A stretch of DNA of 64,000 bases from Neobacillus drentensis (GCF_021560175.1 NZ_CP091110.1:5334501-5398500); one strand, 5' to 3'. Shown: positions 34,369 to 43,389, numbered from the stretch's first letter. Translations and numbers: made by a program. The notes: generated from the sequence alone by a model not told the origin.

Positions 34369-35241
34369 TTATGCTTTATTGCTTGATTTAAACTCTCTTA
34401 TCTTCTCTTTGACTGTTTCTTTCACAGCTTCCTTACCTGGTGTAAGAATGGTCCGGGCATCATACACTTTTTCATCGTTTTCTAATACATTTCGGACAGC
34501 TTTCGCCCATGCCTGTAAGCATTCTGTATTCACATTAATTTTGGCATGACCCAATTCAATTGCTTGATGGATTTGGTGTAATGGGATGCCTGAACCACCA
34601 TGTAATACAAGCGGCACATTGGTTAATTCTGAAATCTCTTTCATTTCAGCGAACCCTAATTTTGGTTCTCCTTGGTATGGGCCATGTACAGAACCAAGGG
34701 CCGCTGCCAGTGCATCAATTTCTGTTTCTTGGACAAGCCGTAAACATTCCTGTGGATCTGCATAATTAATGCCGCCGATAAGACCATCCTCATTACCGCC
34801 CACGGTTCCAACCTCAGCTTCGACAGTCACACCGTGATGTCGGGCATAGTCCGTCACTTCTTTTGTCATAGCAATGTTTTCTTCAATGGAATGGTGTGAA
34901 CCGTCAATCATAACGGAAGTATATCCAGCATCAATGGCTTCTTTACATCTTTCCACACTATTTCCATGGTCAAGATGAAGCGCAACGGGAACCGTAATCT
35001 TCTTTTCCTCTACAATGCTATTTATCATCGTAGCGATCGTCTTAAATCCGCCTAAATAATCTACTAATCGATCGGAAGAAGCCACAATAATAGGAGACCG
35101 CTCCTCCTCAGCTGCTTCCAGTATCGCTTCTGCCCATTGAAAGCTGTTGATATTAAATTGCCCTACTGCATATTTTTCTTTTTTCGCTTTCTCAAGCATT
35201 TCTTTCATCGGAACTAATCTTGATGTTGCGATCATTTCCAT
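34369..35241 (-). CDS. iolJ: 6-phospho-5-dehydro-2-deoxy-D-gluconate aldolase
   Basis: Class II aldolase that splits DKGP to dihydroxyacetone phosphate and malonic semialdehyde. The product is about 290 residues: AVGQFNINSFQWAEAIL, zinc ligands in VALHLDHGNS and ALGSVHGPYQGEP, VEAEVGTVGGNEDG, LVLHGGSGIP and HAKINVNTE. SASDRLVDYLGGFKT-like sequence (ASSDRLVDYLGG) is typical of IolJ and separates it from FbaA. Start 35241 (MEMIATSRL) has a GAGG site at 6 bases; 35235 is also possible. It is the last gene of the operon. Confidence 0.93.
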   Translation of the reverse strand: MEMIATSRLVPMKEMLEKAKKEKYAVGQFNINSFQWAEAILEAAEEERSPIIVASSDRLVDYLGGFKTIATMINSIVEEKKITVPVALHLDHGNSVERCKEAIDAGYTSVMIDGSHHSIEENIAMTKEVTDYARHHGVTVEAEVGTVGGNEDGLIGGINYADPQECLRLVQETEIDALAAALGSVHGPYQGEPKLGFAEMKEISELTNVPLVLHGGSGIPLHQIHQAIELGHAKINVNTECLQAWAKAVRNVLENDEKVYDARTILTPGKEAVKETVKEKIREFKSSNKA

Positions 35242-35313
35242 CCCACCCCTCTTGTCTGAATTTTCAAACTTATTGAGGCGGATCAAATTCTAAAGAATTT
35301 GATCCAAACCGAA

Positions 35314-37224
35314 TTAATATTGTCTTGCTGTTTCTAATTTTTGTTTTCTTGCCTCATACGCCTTTTGAATGCTTTCCTTATGAGATACTTCCGCAACACC
35401 GACATTCCACCAGCTGTCATAGCCGTCCGTCATGGTTTTAGGAAGAACTTTAATATCGATTAGTGTAGATCCCTCTTGCTGTTTCGCGTCTTCTAAAGCT
35501 TCTTTCAACTGTTCAACAGTATTAACGCGGTAGGTTTTTGCCCCATAGCCTTCTGCTACTTTTGCATAATCAATCGTTAAGATTTTATTATCATGTGTTC
35601 TGAATTCTGTATGGAAACTGTCGCTTCCGTTTTCCATTTGTAAATTGTTGATACAGCCCCATCCTGAGTTATCGAATAAGACGATATTGACCTTTTGATT
35701 GTATTGGATCGCGGTAATGAATTCAGAGTGCATCAATAAGAAGCTGCCATCACCTACAAGTGAATAGACTTCTTGATTTGGTGCTGCCAATTTGGCTCCT
35801 AAGGCGCCTGATACTTCATAGCCCATGCAGGAATAGCCGTACTCAACATTGTACGTATTTGTTACCGTTGGATTCCAGATCCGTTGTACATCTCCTGGCA
35901 GGGATCCTGCTGAAGTAATAATGATGCTATCCGGTGCAACCGTATCATTAACGGCTAATAATGCCGTTGTCTGCGCAAGCTCCGTGTTCAACGCATCTGC
36001 ATACTCATTTAGTACTTCTTGAGTAAAGTTATTTTTCACTTCCGGCTGGAAATTTTCACGGCTGAAGGTTACTTGACTTAAGCGGTTGCGCTCCGCAGTC
36101 CATTCTTCCTTCAATTCAGCAATGATCGGGCCAAATTCACTTTCATACCCTTCTAATAATGGGGCCAATTGCTCCAAGGTGGTATTGGCATCTGCTACCA
36201 CTTGGAAGGCATCCAATTTATAGGCCTGCAGACGGCTGACATTGATGTTTAAGAACTTTGTTGTTTCAAAATTAAAAGCAGTTTTCGAAGAAGTGGCAAA
36301 ATCCGTGTATCGTGTACCGATACCAATGATTAAGTCGGCTTGACGGGCAGCTTTATTCGCAGCCAATGTACCCGTAATCCCCATACCGCCTAAATTATTT
36401 TCAAAATCAGACTCAACAGTGGCTTTACCAGCTTGTGTTTCTACTAATGGGATATTATGTTTTTTCGATAGAGCAACTAAAATATCACGAGCCTGCGAAT
36501 ACTTTGCTCCTCCACCAACTAAGATAACTGGCTTTTTACTTGTTTTAATCAGTTCTGCAGCACCATTTAATTCACGTTCAACCGGTGCTTTGCGATCTAA
36601 ATAATGGACGCGCTTTTCAAAGAATTTTTCATCATAATCGTACGCTTCCCCTTCTACATCCTGGGAAATACAAATCGTAGCAGGACCAGCTTTCCCTGGG
36701 TCGGTCATCACTTCAAACGCACGTATTAAACTGGACATTAGCTGTTCTGGACGGGTTACACGATCCCAGTATCTTGAAACCGGTTTTAATGCATCATTGG
36801 TTGTGACAGCCGCGCTATATTCCTGTTCCACCTGCTGCAGCACTGGGTCAGGCTGGCGGGTAGCAAACGTATCTCCTGGTATTAATAACATAGGAATATT
36901 GTTGGCAAGAGCCGTGGCAGCAGCCGTTACCAAGTTCGCTGAACCCGGTCCAACCGAGGTTGTTACCGCATAAATTTTTTGCCGAAGCATTTGTTTACCA
37001 TAAGCCATTGCAGCAAGAGCCATTCCTTGTTCATTTTTACCCTGGATGACTTTTAAATGTCCCGGATTTTGTTCAAGCGCCTGGCCCATTCCAAGTACAT
37101 TTCCATGTCCAAATACGGCGAAGACTCCTTCAACAAATGGAGATTCCTGGCCATCCACTTGAATATATTGCTGATTTAAAAATTTGATTAAAGCTTGCGC
37201 TGTTGTTAATCTAATTTTCCCCAT
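35314..37224 (-). CDS. iolD: 3D-(3,5/4)-trihydroxycyclohexane-1,2-dione hydrolase
   Basis: Thiamine-diphosphate enzyme that opens the ring to 5-deoxy-D-glucuronate. The 636-residue product equals the usual IolD length. The N-terminal PYR domain has FVEGVFAVFGHGNVLGMGQAL; the central domain has KKPVILVGGGAKYS; the C-terminal PP domain has the ThDP/Mg motif GDGSFLLMHSE...NSGWGCINNLQ. Ring-opening specificity follows from the close match to B. subtilis IolD and from its place between iolC and iolJ. Confidence 0.95.
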   Translation of the reverse strand: MGKIRLTTAQALIKFLNQQYIQVDGQESPFVEGVFAVFGHGNVLGMGQALEQNPGHLKVIQGKNEQGMALAAMAYGKQMLRQKIYAVTTSVGPGSANLVTAAATALANNIPMLLIPGDTFATRQPDPVLQQVEQEYSAAVTTNDALKPVSRYWDRVTRPEQLMSSLIRAFEVMTDPGKAGPATICISQDVEGEAYDYDEKFFEKRVHYLDRKAPVERELNGAAELIKTSKKPVILVGGGAKYSQARDILVALSKKHNIPLVETQAGKATVESDFENNLGGMGITGTLAANKAARQADLIIGIGTRYTDFATSSKTAFNFETTKFLNINVSRLQAYKLDAFQVVADANTTLEQLAPLLEGYESEFGPIIAELKEEWTAERNRLSQVTFSRENFQPEVKNNFTQEVLNEYADALNTELAQTTALLAVNDTVAPDSIIITSAGSLPGDVQRIWNPTVTNTYNVEYGYSCMGYEVSGALGAKLAAPNQEVYSLVGDGSFLLMHSEFITAIQYNQKVNIVLFDNSGWGCINNLQMENGSDSFHTEFRTHDNKILTIDYAKVAEGYGAKTYRVNTVEQLKEALEDAKQQEGSTLIDIKVLPKTMTDGYDSWWNVGVAEVSHKESIQKAYEARKQKLETARQY

Positions 37225-37238
37225 GACTATTTACACCC

Positions 37239-38237
37239 CTAGCTTAATTGTTCTGCTTTCTCCGATCTTTCTTCAATCAATTGTTCAATTTCTTCTACTG
37301 TTGGCATTGCTTCTGAAGAACTGTGCTTACTTACAACAATTGCCGCAGATGCACTGCCGAATTTTAGAGCCGTTTCAATATCTTTACCTGAAATTAACGC
37401 ATATAAGAAGGCAGAAGCGTAAGAGTCTCCAGCACCAAACGTTTTTAGTACTTTTGTTAAGTAAGCATGGCCTCTGAATGTTTCTCCTGACTTTGTATAG
37501 GCATAGGATCCTTCTACCCCATGCTTAATCACGACTAATTCTGGAGAATGCTTAAACAACTGTTCGATGGTTTCTGCGTTACTGCCTTCTGTCACATTTT
37601 CCATGACATCAAATTCATCACGTGTACCAACAACAACATCTGCCTGCTGTGCTACTAATGTATAATAAACAGATGTTTCTCCAAGGGATGTCCATGTATA
37701 TCCACGATAGTCTAATTCGAATACTACTTTTACGTCATTTTTCTTTGCCAGTTGAATCGCTTTTAACACAGCTTCACGGGAAGGGCTTTTGGCAAGAGCG
37801 GTTCCTGATACTAGCAGAACCTTCGCCTTTTTAATATAATTTTCATCTACTTCTGACGGCTGTAAATAGAGATCCGCTACTTCATCCCGATACATTAGAA
37901 TGCTGCATTCTTCCGGACTCTTAATCTCTGTAAAAGCCAAACCTGTCTTATGACCTTCTTGATCCACAACCATGTTGGATGTATCAACACCCACACCGCT
38001 CATATATTGCTCAATAAAGCGGCCATGCTGATCATTGGCAAGTTTTCCAATAAACCCTGCTTTTAAACCCAGTTTCGATGAACCAATAGCGATATTGGCT
38101 GGTGAACCGCCTACATATTTTTTAAATGTCATCGTTTCTTCCATTGGACGATTGTATTCCACTGCGTTCAAATCCATGCATGCACGGCCAATTGCAATCA
38201 GATCAAACTCTCTATCAGAACTAAATTGAATCTTCAT
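37239..38237 (-). CDS. iolC: 5-dehydro-2-deoxygluconokinase
   Basis: PfkB-family kinase that phosphorylates 2-deoxy-5-keto-gluconate. The ~332-residue product has GRACMDLNAVEYNRPMEET, the substrate motif KYVGGSPANIAIGSSKLGLK near residue 45, and the ATP/catalytic motif LKTFGAGDSYASAFLYAL near 270 with the conserved Asp. ATG 38237 is chosen (MKIQFSSDREFD), because the upstream TTG touches the ribosome site. The product of this kinase is also the inducer that releases IolR in B. subtilis, which ties it to the two repressors at 42495 and 43390. Confidence 0.94.
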   Translation of the reverse strand: MKIQFSSDREFDLIAIGRACMDLNAVEYNRPMEETMTFKKYVGGSPANIAIGSSKLGLKAGFIGKLANDQHGRFIEQYMSGVGVDTSNMVVDQEGHKTGLAFTEIKSPEECSILMYRDEVADLYLQPSEVDENYIKKAKVLLVSGTALAKSPSREAVLKAIQLAKKNDVKVVFELDYRGYTWTSLGETSVYYTLVAQQADVVVGTRDEFDVMENVTEGSNAETIEQLFKHSPELVVIKHGVEGSYAYTKSGETFRGHAYLTKVLKTFGAGDSYASAFLYALISGKDIETALKFGSASAAIVVSKHSSSEAMPTVEEIEQLIEERSEKAEQLS

Positions 38238-38255
38238 GTTTAAAAACAACTCCTT

Positions 38256-39074
38256 TTATTTACGGTTTAAAATCCATTCATGGGCTGGTTCGTTGTAGAA
38301 TTTCCAAATACGTGTTGGTCCTGCCATAACATTTAAATAATAGGACTCATAACCATCAGGTACACCAACTGGATGATAGCCGGCTGGTACTAAAACGACA
38401 TCACCATGCTCAACCGCCATCGTTTCATCTAATGAACGGTCATCTGTATAGACTCGCTGGAATACAAATCCTTGTTTTGGGTTCATTTCATGGTAGTAGC
38501 TTTCTTCTAAGAATGATTCCTCTGGCAAGTTATCCTGATCATGCTTATGCGGAGGATAGCTTGACCAGTTTCCACTTTCTGTGAATACCTCTACAACTAG
38601 TAAACTATTAGCAGATGGATTCGAATCGGGAAGGATATTATGGACTAAACGCTTATTGCTGTATTTTCCTCTATTTTCAATCCCATTCTCATCTGCCTTT
38701 ATTAACTTTGTAGGAAGTTGATTGTTCGATGGTGAATAGCAAAAAGCCACACGAGCTTGTGTAACACCCTCCACCTCAAAAGAACGGTCATTGGAAACAT
38801 AAACACTGTCGGTTGGTTTCTTTTCAAAAACTTTTTCCCTTGTGCCGATATTCTCAAAAACTTCTTCGCCAGCCGTCACATTTATTTTTCCTGTTAAGGC
38901 AACTATGCAGCATTCCACTTTGCTTAAGTCTTCTGTATACTTAGCACCCGGGGCTAAATCTACTACTCTGAATCCAACATATTCTAATGGGGAGTTTTCA
39001 CTAGTTACTTCCTGAACGATGGTAACTCCTGGTGACGTTTCGTTTTGTTTGGGTTTTCGGAGCAATTTACTCAC
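38256..39074 (-). CDS. iolB: 5-deoxy-glucuronate isomerase
   Basis: Cupin-fold isomerase of 272 residues that converts 5-deoxy-glucuronate to 2-deoxy-5-keto-gluconate. The C-terminal cupin has the metal motif YPPHKHDQDNLPEESFLEESYYHE and GDVVLVPAGYHPV; the N-terminal cupin is degenerate. It lies between iolA and iolC, with an 18-base gap to iolC. A long hairpin stands upstream between iolA and iolB. Confidence 0.94.
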   Translation of the reverse strand: MSKLLRKPKQNETSPGVTIVQEVTSENSPLEYVGFRVVDLAPGAKYTEDLSKVECCIVALTGKINVTAGEEVFENIGTREKVFEKKPTDSVYVSNDRSFEVEGVTQARVAFCYSPSNNQLPTKLIKADENGIENRGKYSNKRLVHNILPDSNPSANSLLVVEVFTESGNWSSYPPHKHDQDNLPEESFLEESYYHEMNPKQGFVFQRVYTDDRSLDETMAVEHGDVVLVPAGYHPVGVPDGYESYYLNVMAGPTRIWKFYNEPAHEWILNRK

Positions 39075-39101
39075 GTGTAATCCTCTCCTATCTATGTAAT
39101 A

Positions 39102-39136
39102 GCTATTATCCTGACTGCAAGAGACAGGATAATAGC
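39102..39136 (-). other. Hairpin between iolA and iolB
   Basis: Perfect 12-bp stem GCTATTATCCTG / CAGGATAATAGC with an 11-base loop. On the minus (coding) strand no T tract follows, so it is likely an mRNA processing or stability element that sets iolA against iolB-J levels. On the plus strand TTTTT follows. Confidence 0.6.
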
Positions 39137-39153
39137 CTTTTTGATGCTGATAT

Positions 39154-40629
39154 TTATTCGAATGAAGGTGTTTTATAATTTGCTGTAACCACTTTTTTAT
39201 GTGTGTAGAATTCTACGCCGTCTTTTCCGTTCGCAGGTAATGTTCCAAAGAAGGAAGATTTCCATCCTGAGAATGGGAAGAAAGCGATTGGTGCTGGAAC
39301 ACCTAAGTTAATACCAAGCATTCCTGCATCAATATTCTCACGGAAGTAACGTATGGAAGATGCATTTGAAGTATAGATACATGCGCCGTTTGCAAATTCT
39401 GATTTATTTGCGGTTTCAACCGCTTCTTTTAGATTTTTCACACGAACGATGGAAAGTACTGGTGCGAAAATTTCATCTTTCCAGATCGTCATATCAGTTG
39501 TCACATCGTCGAAAATAGTTGGTCCAACAAAATATCCTTCTTCAGGAGCATTTTCACGGCCATCACATACTAGTTTAGCACCTTCATCAATACCTGTTTG
39601 GATATATCCTAATGTACGCTGCTGATTTTGTTCGCGAATAACTGGTCCTAAGAATACTCCCTCTTCAAGGCCATGTCCGATTTTGACTGCTTTTGATTTC
39701 TCGACTAATTTCTCAAGAAACTCATCTGCAATTCCTTCTTCCACGGTTACAACGGCACAAGCCATGCAACGTTCGCCAGCCGAACCAAACGCTGAAGCAA
39801 TAACGTTTGTTGTGGCAAGTTCTAAATCTGCATCATTTAAAACGATGGAGTGGTTTTTAGCACCTGTTAGGGCTTGAACACGTTTTAGGTTTTGGCTTCC
39901 GCGCTTATAAACATATTCTCCAACTGGCTTTGAACCTACGAATGAAATAGCTTTTACTTCTGGATGGTCTAACAGTCCATTTACTACATCATGTGCACCA
40001 TGAACCACATTAAATACGCCTTTAGGAAGACCAGCTTCTTCTAATAGTTCTGCTAATCTATTAGCTAATAATGGAGTTCTTTCAGATGGTTTAAGAACGA
40101 ATGTATTTCCAACGGCAATGGCGGTTGGGAACATCCAGCATGGTACCATCATTGGGAAGTTAAATGGTGTAATGCCGCCAACAACCCCGATTGGATAACG
40201 ATAATTTGTAACCTCAACATCTGTTGCAATCGTTGAAAGTGAATCTCCCATCATTAGTGTAGGTGCGCCTGATGCAAATTCCACATTTTCAATTCCACGT
40301 CCTACCTCACCTAGTGCTTCAGAAAGGTTTTTACCATTTTCGATCGTGATAATACGAGCCAATTCTTGTTTATTCTTTTCTAATAATTGTTGGAATTTAA
40401 ATAGGACCTTCGCACGTTTTGTCACAGGTACCTTTTTCCAGCTTTCGAATGCTTTTGCTGCCATTTCTACTGCATAATCAAGCTCTTCTTTTGTTGAAAG
40501 TGGAACCTTTGCAATAATTTCCTTTTTAGCTGGATCATAGACATCTTCAAACTGTGTCGTTTTACTATCGACCCATTCACCATTTATGTAATTTTTTAGA
40601 GTTTTAACTTTTACAGCTACGTTAGACAT
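39154..40629 (-). CDS. iolA: Methylmalonate/malonate-semialdehyde dehydrogenase (CoA-acylating)
   Basis: Last step of the pathway: malonic semialdehyde to acetyl-CoA and CO2. The 491-residue aldehyde dehydrogenase has GGITPFNFPMMVPCWMFP, KPSERTPLLANRL, ISFVGSKPVGEYVY, the catalytic Cys in SAGERCMACAVV near 288 and SGWKSSFFG near the end. The GERCMA signature is specific to MmsA-type enzymes. ATG 40629 has AAAGGAGGAAG nearby; the longer frame is rejected. It has its own promoter with cre and IolR-type sites at 40737-40794. Confidence 0.95.
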   Translation of the reverse strand: MSNVAVKVKTLKNYINGEWVDSKTTQFEDVYDPAKKEIIAKVPLSTKEELDYAVEMAAKAFESWKKVPVTKRAKVLFKFQQLLEKNKQELARIITIENGKNLSEALGEVGRGIENVEFASGAPTLMMGDSLSTIATDVEVTNYRYPIGVVGGITPFNFPMMVPCWMFPTAIAVGNTFVLKPSERTPLLANRLAELLEEAGLPKGVFNVVHGAHDVVNGLLDHPEVKAISFVGSKPVGEYVYKRGSQNLKRVQALTGAKNHSIVLNDADLELATTNVIASAFGSAGERCMACAVVTVEEGIADEFLEKLVEKSKAVKIGHGLEEGVFLGPVIREQNQQRTLGYIQTGIDEGAKLVCDGRENAPEEGYFVGPTIFDDVTTDMTIWKDEIFAPVLSIVRVKNLKEAVETANKSEFANGACIYTSNASSIRYFRENIDAGMLGINLGVPAPIAFFPFSGWKSSFFGTLPANGKDGVEFYTHKKVVTANYKTPSFE

Positions 40630-40736
40630 TTTTTCTTCCTCCTTTAATAATAACTTCATTGTATTTTGGTACAAGTGTTAAAATGACCATCTATTAGTAT
40701 AGGAAACCAATAAACTTATTCATTTGTTTATCACAT

Positions 40737-40794
40737 GTTGGTTATCTTTTGGTTATCTTTGATTACATATTAATACTAAAACCGCTTTCAGTCA
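40737..40794 (-). promoter_or_regulatory. iolA promoter with cre and IolR-type operator
   Basis: Minus strand: -35 TTGACT (40789-40794), 17-base spacer, -10 TAATAT (40766-40771). The spacer holds TGAAAGCGGTTTTA, a cre-like site. Directly after the -10 come TAATCAAAGA, TAACCAAAAGA and TAACCAA in tandem with ~11-base period. They match the IolR consensus WRAYCAADARD. Both catabolite and inositol control are predicted. Confidence 0.82.
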
Positions 40795-40850
40795 ACCGTT
40801 TTTTATTACTTTTTAGATGAAAACTAACTATTAATTGAATGCATATATGA

Positions 40851-41240
40851 TTACAACTCTCCAGTTAAAAACTGTGCTTCTCCAAAACCAAAGCTCCAGT
40901 CAGCTGCCCCGTTTGTAACGATTGAAACCATAATGTCCTTTGGCTCTATATCACAGGATTCTACTAGCTCCTTTTTTAAGAGCTTATAAAAATCCTTCTT
41001 TTGTTTGTCACTTCTTTGGGTACTTGTGATACTGACAACAACTAGATTTCGGCTTCTTTCAAATCCTAATCCAGTATCTTCGATGATTAATTCATGGGCA
41101 GGGTGCTGAGTGACAATTTGGTAACGATCCCGTTCCGGCACTCCAAAAGCCTTTACAACAGCTCGATGCGCGGCATCTAATAATTGTTTGATAGCATCCT
41201 TATCTCGTCCCTCTAGTAAATCAAATCTAACTAACGGCAT
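40851..41240 (-). CDS. Tautomerase superfamily protein
   Basis: A 129-residue small protein starting MPLVRFDLLEGR, so that Pro2 becomes the catalytic N-terminal proline after Met removal, as in the 4-oxalocrotonate tautomerase superfamily. GFERSRNLVVVSITSTQRS and AADWSFGFGEAQFLTGEL are like YusQ/YrdN-type Bacillus tautomerases. It is a plausible enol-keto isomerase acting on a diketone intermediate of inositol breakdown, which is inference. It has its own IolR-type promoter and lies between iolH and iolA. An AGGAGA site precedes ATG 41240. Confidence 0.85.
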   Translation of the reverse strand: MPLVRFDLLEGRDKDAIKQLLDAAHRAVVKAFGVPERDRYQIVTQHPAHELIIEDTGLGFERSRNLVVVSITSTQRSDKQKKDFYKLLKKELVESCDIEPKDIMVSIVTNGAADWSFGFGEAQFLTGEL

Positions 41241-41286
41241 CTAATCTCCTCCCATTTCTCATATAACATTTAGTAACTTAATATAA

Positions 41287-41349
41287 ACTATTGATTAGCT
41301 TTTGGTTATATTATGATTATATCATAATGAATTCTCGCCTCTCAGTCAA
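41287..41349 (-). promoter_or_regulatory. Promoter and IolR-type operator of the tautomerase gene
   Basis: Minus strand: -35 TTGACT (41344-41349), 17-base spacer, -10 TATGAT (41321-41326). Downstream are two abutting 11-mers, TAACCAAAAGC (41298-41308) and TAATCAATAGT (41287-41297). The second fits WRAYCAADARD fully, the first at 10 of 11. The layout is the same as at iolA. Confidence 0.8.
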
Positions 41350-41368
41350 CCACTTTCGCCCATCCTAT

Positions 41369-41406
41369 AAAAAAAGTCTCTCCTCAAAGATTGAGAAAAG
41401 ACTTCT
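41369..41406 (-). terminator. iolH terminator
   Basis: Minus-strand stem AAGTCT..CTCAA / TTGAG..AGACTT with a short loop, followed by seven T, starting 16 bases after the iolH stop. Confidence 0.8.
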
Positions 41407-41421
41407 AATATAAATAGACTT

Positions 41422-42285
41422 TTAAATATGTAGACCCTCTCTAATGGATTTCAACGTAACTTCATTGGACCACTCTGGTCTATCAGGGTAAGCAAACACT
41501 GAATTTGTTACAATTCCATCAAACTTCATTTCTCTTAATTTCCGGTATAAAGCATCAAAATTTATTTCCCCTTCACCAGGATTCAAGTGCTGGTGGATTG
41601 TGACATTTGCATTAGGAGGATTAATAATATATCTTAATCCAAAGGCTGCTTTATGATTAAGAGTATCAGCAATTAAAACATGGGCAAGTAAATCTCCCGC
41701 TTCCTCTAGATGTTGGGCAACATCGCCGATTCCATCATCATAAAAGAAAGCATGCGGGACAGAATAAACTAATTTGATCCAATCTTTATCGAAGGCACGA
41801 ATCATTCGGATGGCTTCTGTGTTTAACTCGATAAAATCATTTGGATGGGATTGTAGATTTAAATTAATTCCCTCTTTTTCAAAAATAGGCATTAGCTCTT
41901 CCATTGACTTTACAAAAGCAGCTTCACTTTCCACTGGACGGCTTTTGTCACCAGCGAATTCACTGTTCATTAAATCGACTCCTAAATCAGAAGTGATTTC
42001 AATACAGCGTTTCCAATTTCTTACGGCAGCTTGGCGTTCTTGTTCATCTGGTGAAGACCATTGTTGAACAGGAAGGACAGAAGAGATTCGAACACCAGCG
42101 TCGGAACAATATCTTTTTAAGTCCTTTATCAATTGCCTATCAACCTTTGGATATTCGTAGAACCATATAAAATCTTTACGCGGTGATAACTCTACCCATT
42201 CATATCCTAATCTAGCAACTGTATCAATTGTTTCTTTAAGATTCGTATTGTCACGATAATGTGACGGATCGTATGCTAAACGCAT
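41422..42285 (-). CDS. iolH: Sugar phosphate isomerase/epimerase, IolH-like
   Basis: A 287-residue AP-endonuclease-2-fold TIM barrel like IolH, whose reaction in the iol pathway is not well established. Segments: MRLAYDPSHYRDNTNLKETI, WVELSPRKDFIWFYEYPKVD, RISSVLPVQQWSSPDE, NSEFAGDKSRP, LNLQSHPNDFIELN, VPHAFFYDDGIGD, HVLIADTLNHKAAFG and HQHLNPGEGEINF. Inverted-repeat-free but metal-ligand-rich positions (Glu, Asp, His) fit an active enzyme. It is a monocistronic gene with its own IolR-type promoter. Confidence 0.85.
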   Translation of the reverse strand: MRLAYDPSHYRDNTNLKETIDTVARLGYEWVELSPRKDFIWFYEYPKVDRQLIKDLKRYCSDAGVRISSVLPVQQWSSPDEQERQAAVRNWKRCIEITSDLGVDLMNSEFAGDKSRPVESEAAFVKSMEELMPIFEKEGINLNLQSHPNDFIELNTEAIRMIRAFDKDWIKLVYSVPHAFFYDDGIGDVAQHLEEAGDLLAHVLIADTLNHKAAFGLRYIINPPNANVTIHQHLNPGEGEINFDALYRKLREMKFDGIVTNSVFAYPDRPEWSNEVTLKSIREGLHI

Positions 42286-42356
42286 GCTAATTTCCCCCTT
42301 CTTTAGTAGGCCAAAGCTTTCAAGTTAATCAACTTAAAATATCCAACTTTTTATTA

Positions 42357-42418
42357 TATGTTGGTTAACTTTTGGTTATTTATAAGTACATATTAATACG
42401 AACAGTGCCAATAATCAA
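42357..42418 (-). promoter_or_regulatory. iolH promoter and IolR-type operator
   Basis: Minus strand: -35 TTGATT (42413-42418), 17-base spacer, -10 TAATAT (42390-42395), then TAACCAAAAGT (42368-42378) and TAACCAACATA (42357-42367), abutting 11-mers. The first fits WRAYCAADARD fully. It is the third instance of the same architecture. Confidence 0.8.
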
Positions 42419-42437
42419 TATATTTTTATCAATTAAA

Positions 42438-42481
42438 CAAAAAAACCCTTCTAAAATGGAAATAGCCAAAAAGAAGGGTTT
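42438..42481 (-). terminator. iolR1 terminator (possibly bidirectional)
   Basis: Stem AAAACCCTTCT / AGAAGGGTTTT with an interior loop and A/T runs on both sides, 14 bases after the iolR copy 1 stop. Confidence 0.85.
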
Positions 42482-42494
42482 TAGTAAAAATCCG

Positions 42495-43250
42495 CTAGTC
42501 AGCGATAACAAGCTGAATTTGGTTATTCCTAGCGTATTCTTGGTAAGTTTCATCCGGAAGTTTATCCGTAATTAAAAAATCAAGCTCATTTAGACTACAA
42601 TAGGTCATTAATCCATATCGGCCGAATTTATCGTGGTCTATCAATAGATAGACCTCCGAGCTGCGATTAACAATGGTCTTTTTTAATTCACTTTCCAAAG
42701 GAGAAGCGTTCGTTACTCCGTTTACCAATGAAATACCCGTAGAAGCCATAAAGGCCTTTTTAATATTATAATCTTTAAATAACTCCATATTTCTTGGATT
42801 AACAAAGGAATTGGTTTTACGGTCAAGCATCCCTCCTACAGAGATCACATTGAGATTCTCAAACGGAAGGGCACGAACGATAAAGTCGATACTATTCGTA
42901 AAAATGGTCAGGTTTTTCTCCTTTAGAAAATCAAACATTTCAATTGTAGTGGTGCCCGAATCGATGAAGATAAAATCCCCATCCTCTACAAAGCTAGCTG
43001 CCTTTTCTGAAATTAATGCCTTTTGTTCTTGATTACGTATTTGTCTATCTTGAAAAGGTTCAAGTTTTTTATGAACGACCGATACACCACCATAGACTTT
43101 TTTGAGATCTCCCCGGTCAACTAAATCCTGAACATCACGTCTAATCGTATTTTTAGATACATCAAAAACTTCTACTAGTTCATCTAATGAGGCAGATTGA
43201 TGTTCGATCACATAATCATGTATTTTTTTGATGCGTTTATCCTTTATCAT
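42495..43250 (-). CDS. iolR: DeoR-family repressor of the iol genes, copy 1
   Basis: A 251-residue DeoR-family repressor of the same length as B. subtilis IolR. The winged helix has ASLDELVEVFDVSKNTIRRDV at residues 19-40, with KVYGGV after it, then the DeoR C-terminal sensor domain with IFIDSGTTTIEM, IFTNSIDFIV, KAFMASTGISLVNGVTN, YLLIDHDKFG. It should bind sugar phosphate (in B. subtilis the IolC product). It lies downstream of a paralogue and next to iolH. Ribosome site AGGGTGA. Confidence 0.9.
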   Translation of the reverse strand: MIKDKRIKKIHDYVIEHQSASLDELVEVFDVSKNTIRRDVQDLVDRGDLKKVYGGVSVVHKKLEPFQDRQIRNQEQKALISEKAASFVEDGDFIFIDSGTTTIEMFDFLKEKNLTIFTNSIDFIVRALPFENLNVISVGGMLDRKTNSFVNPRNMELFKDYNIKKAFMASTGISLVNGVTNASPLESELKKTIVNRSSEVYLLIDHDKFGRYGLMTYCSLNELDFLITDKLPDETYQEYARNNQIQLVIAD

Positions 43251-43389
43251 TTCGATTTCACCCTATGCTATTGTTATCGCTTACGTTATATCTATTCTAT
43301 CTCCATAGTACCAACAAATAACCAGAACTTCATTATTTTTTATAAAAAGGATGAAATATTTTTATTTTATTCTTAAACGAATCATGCAT

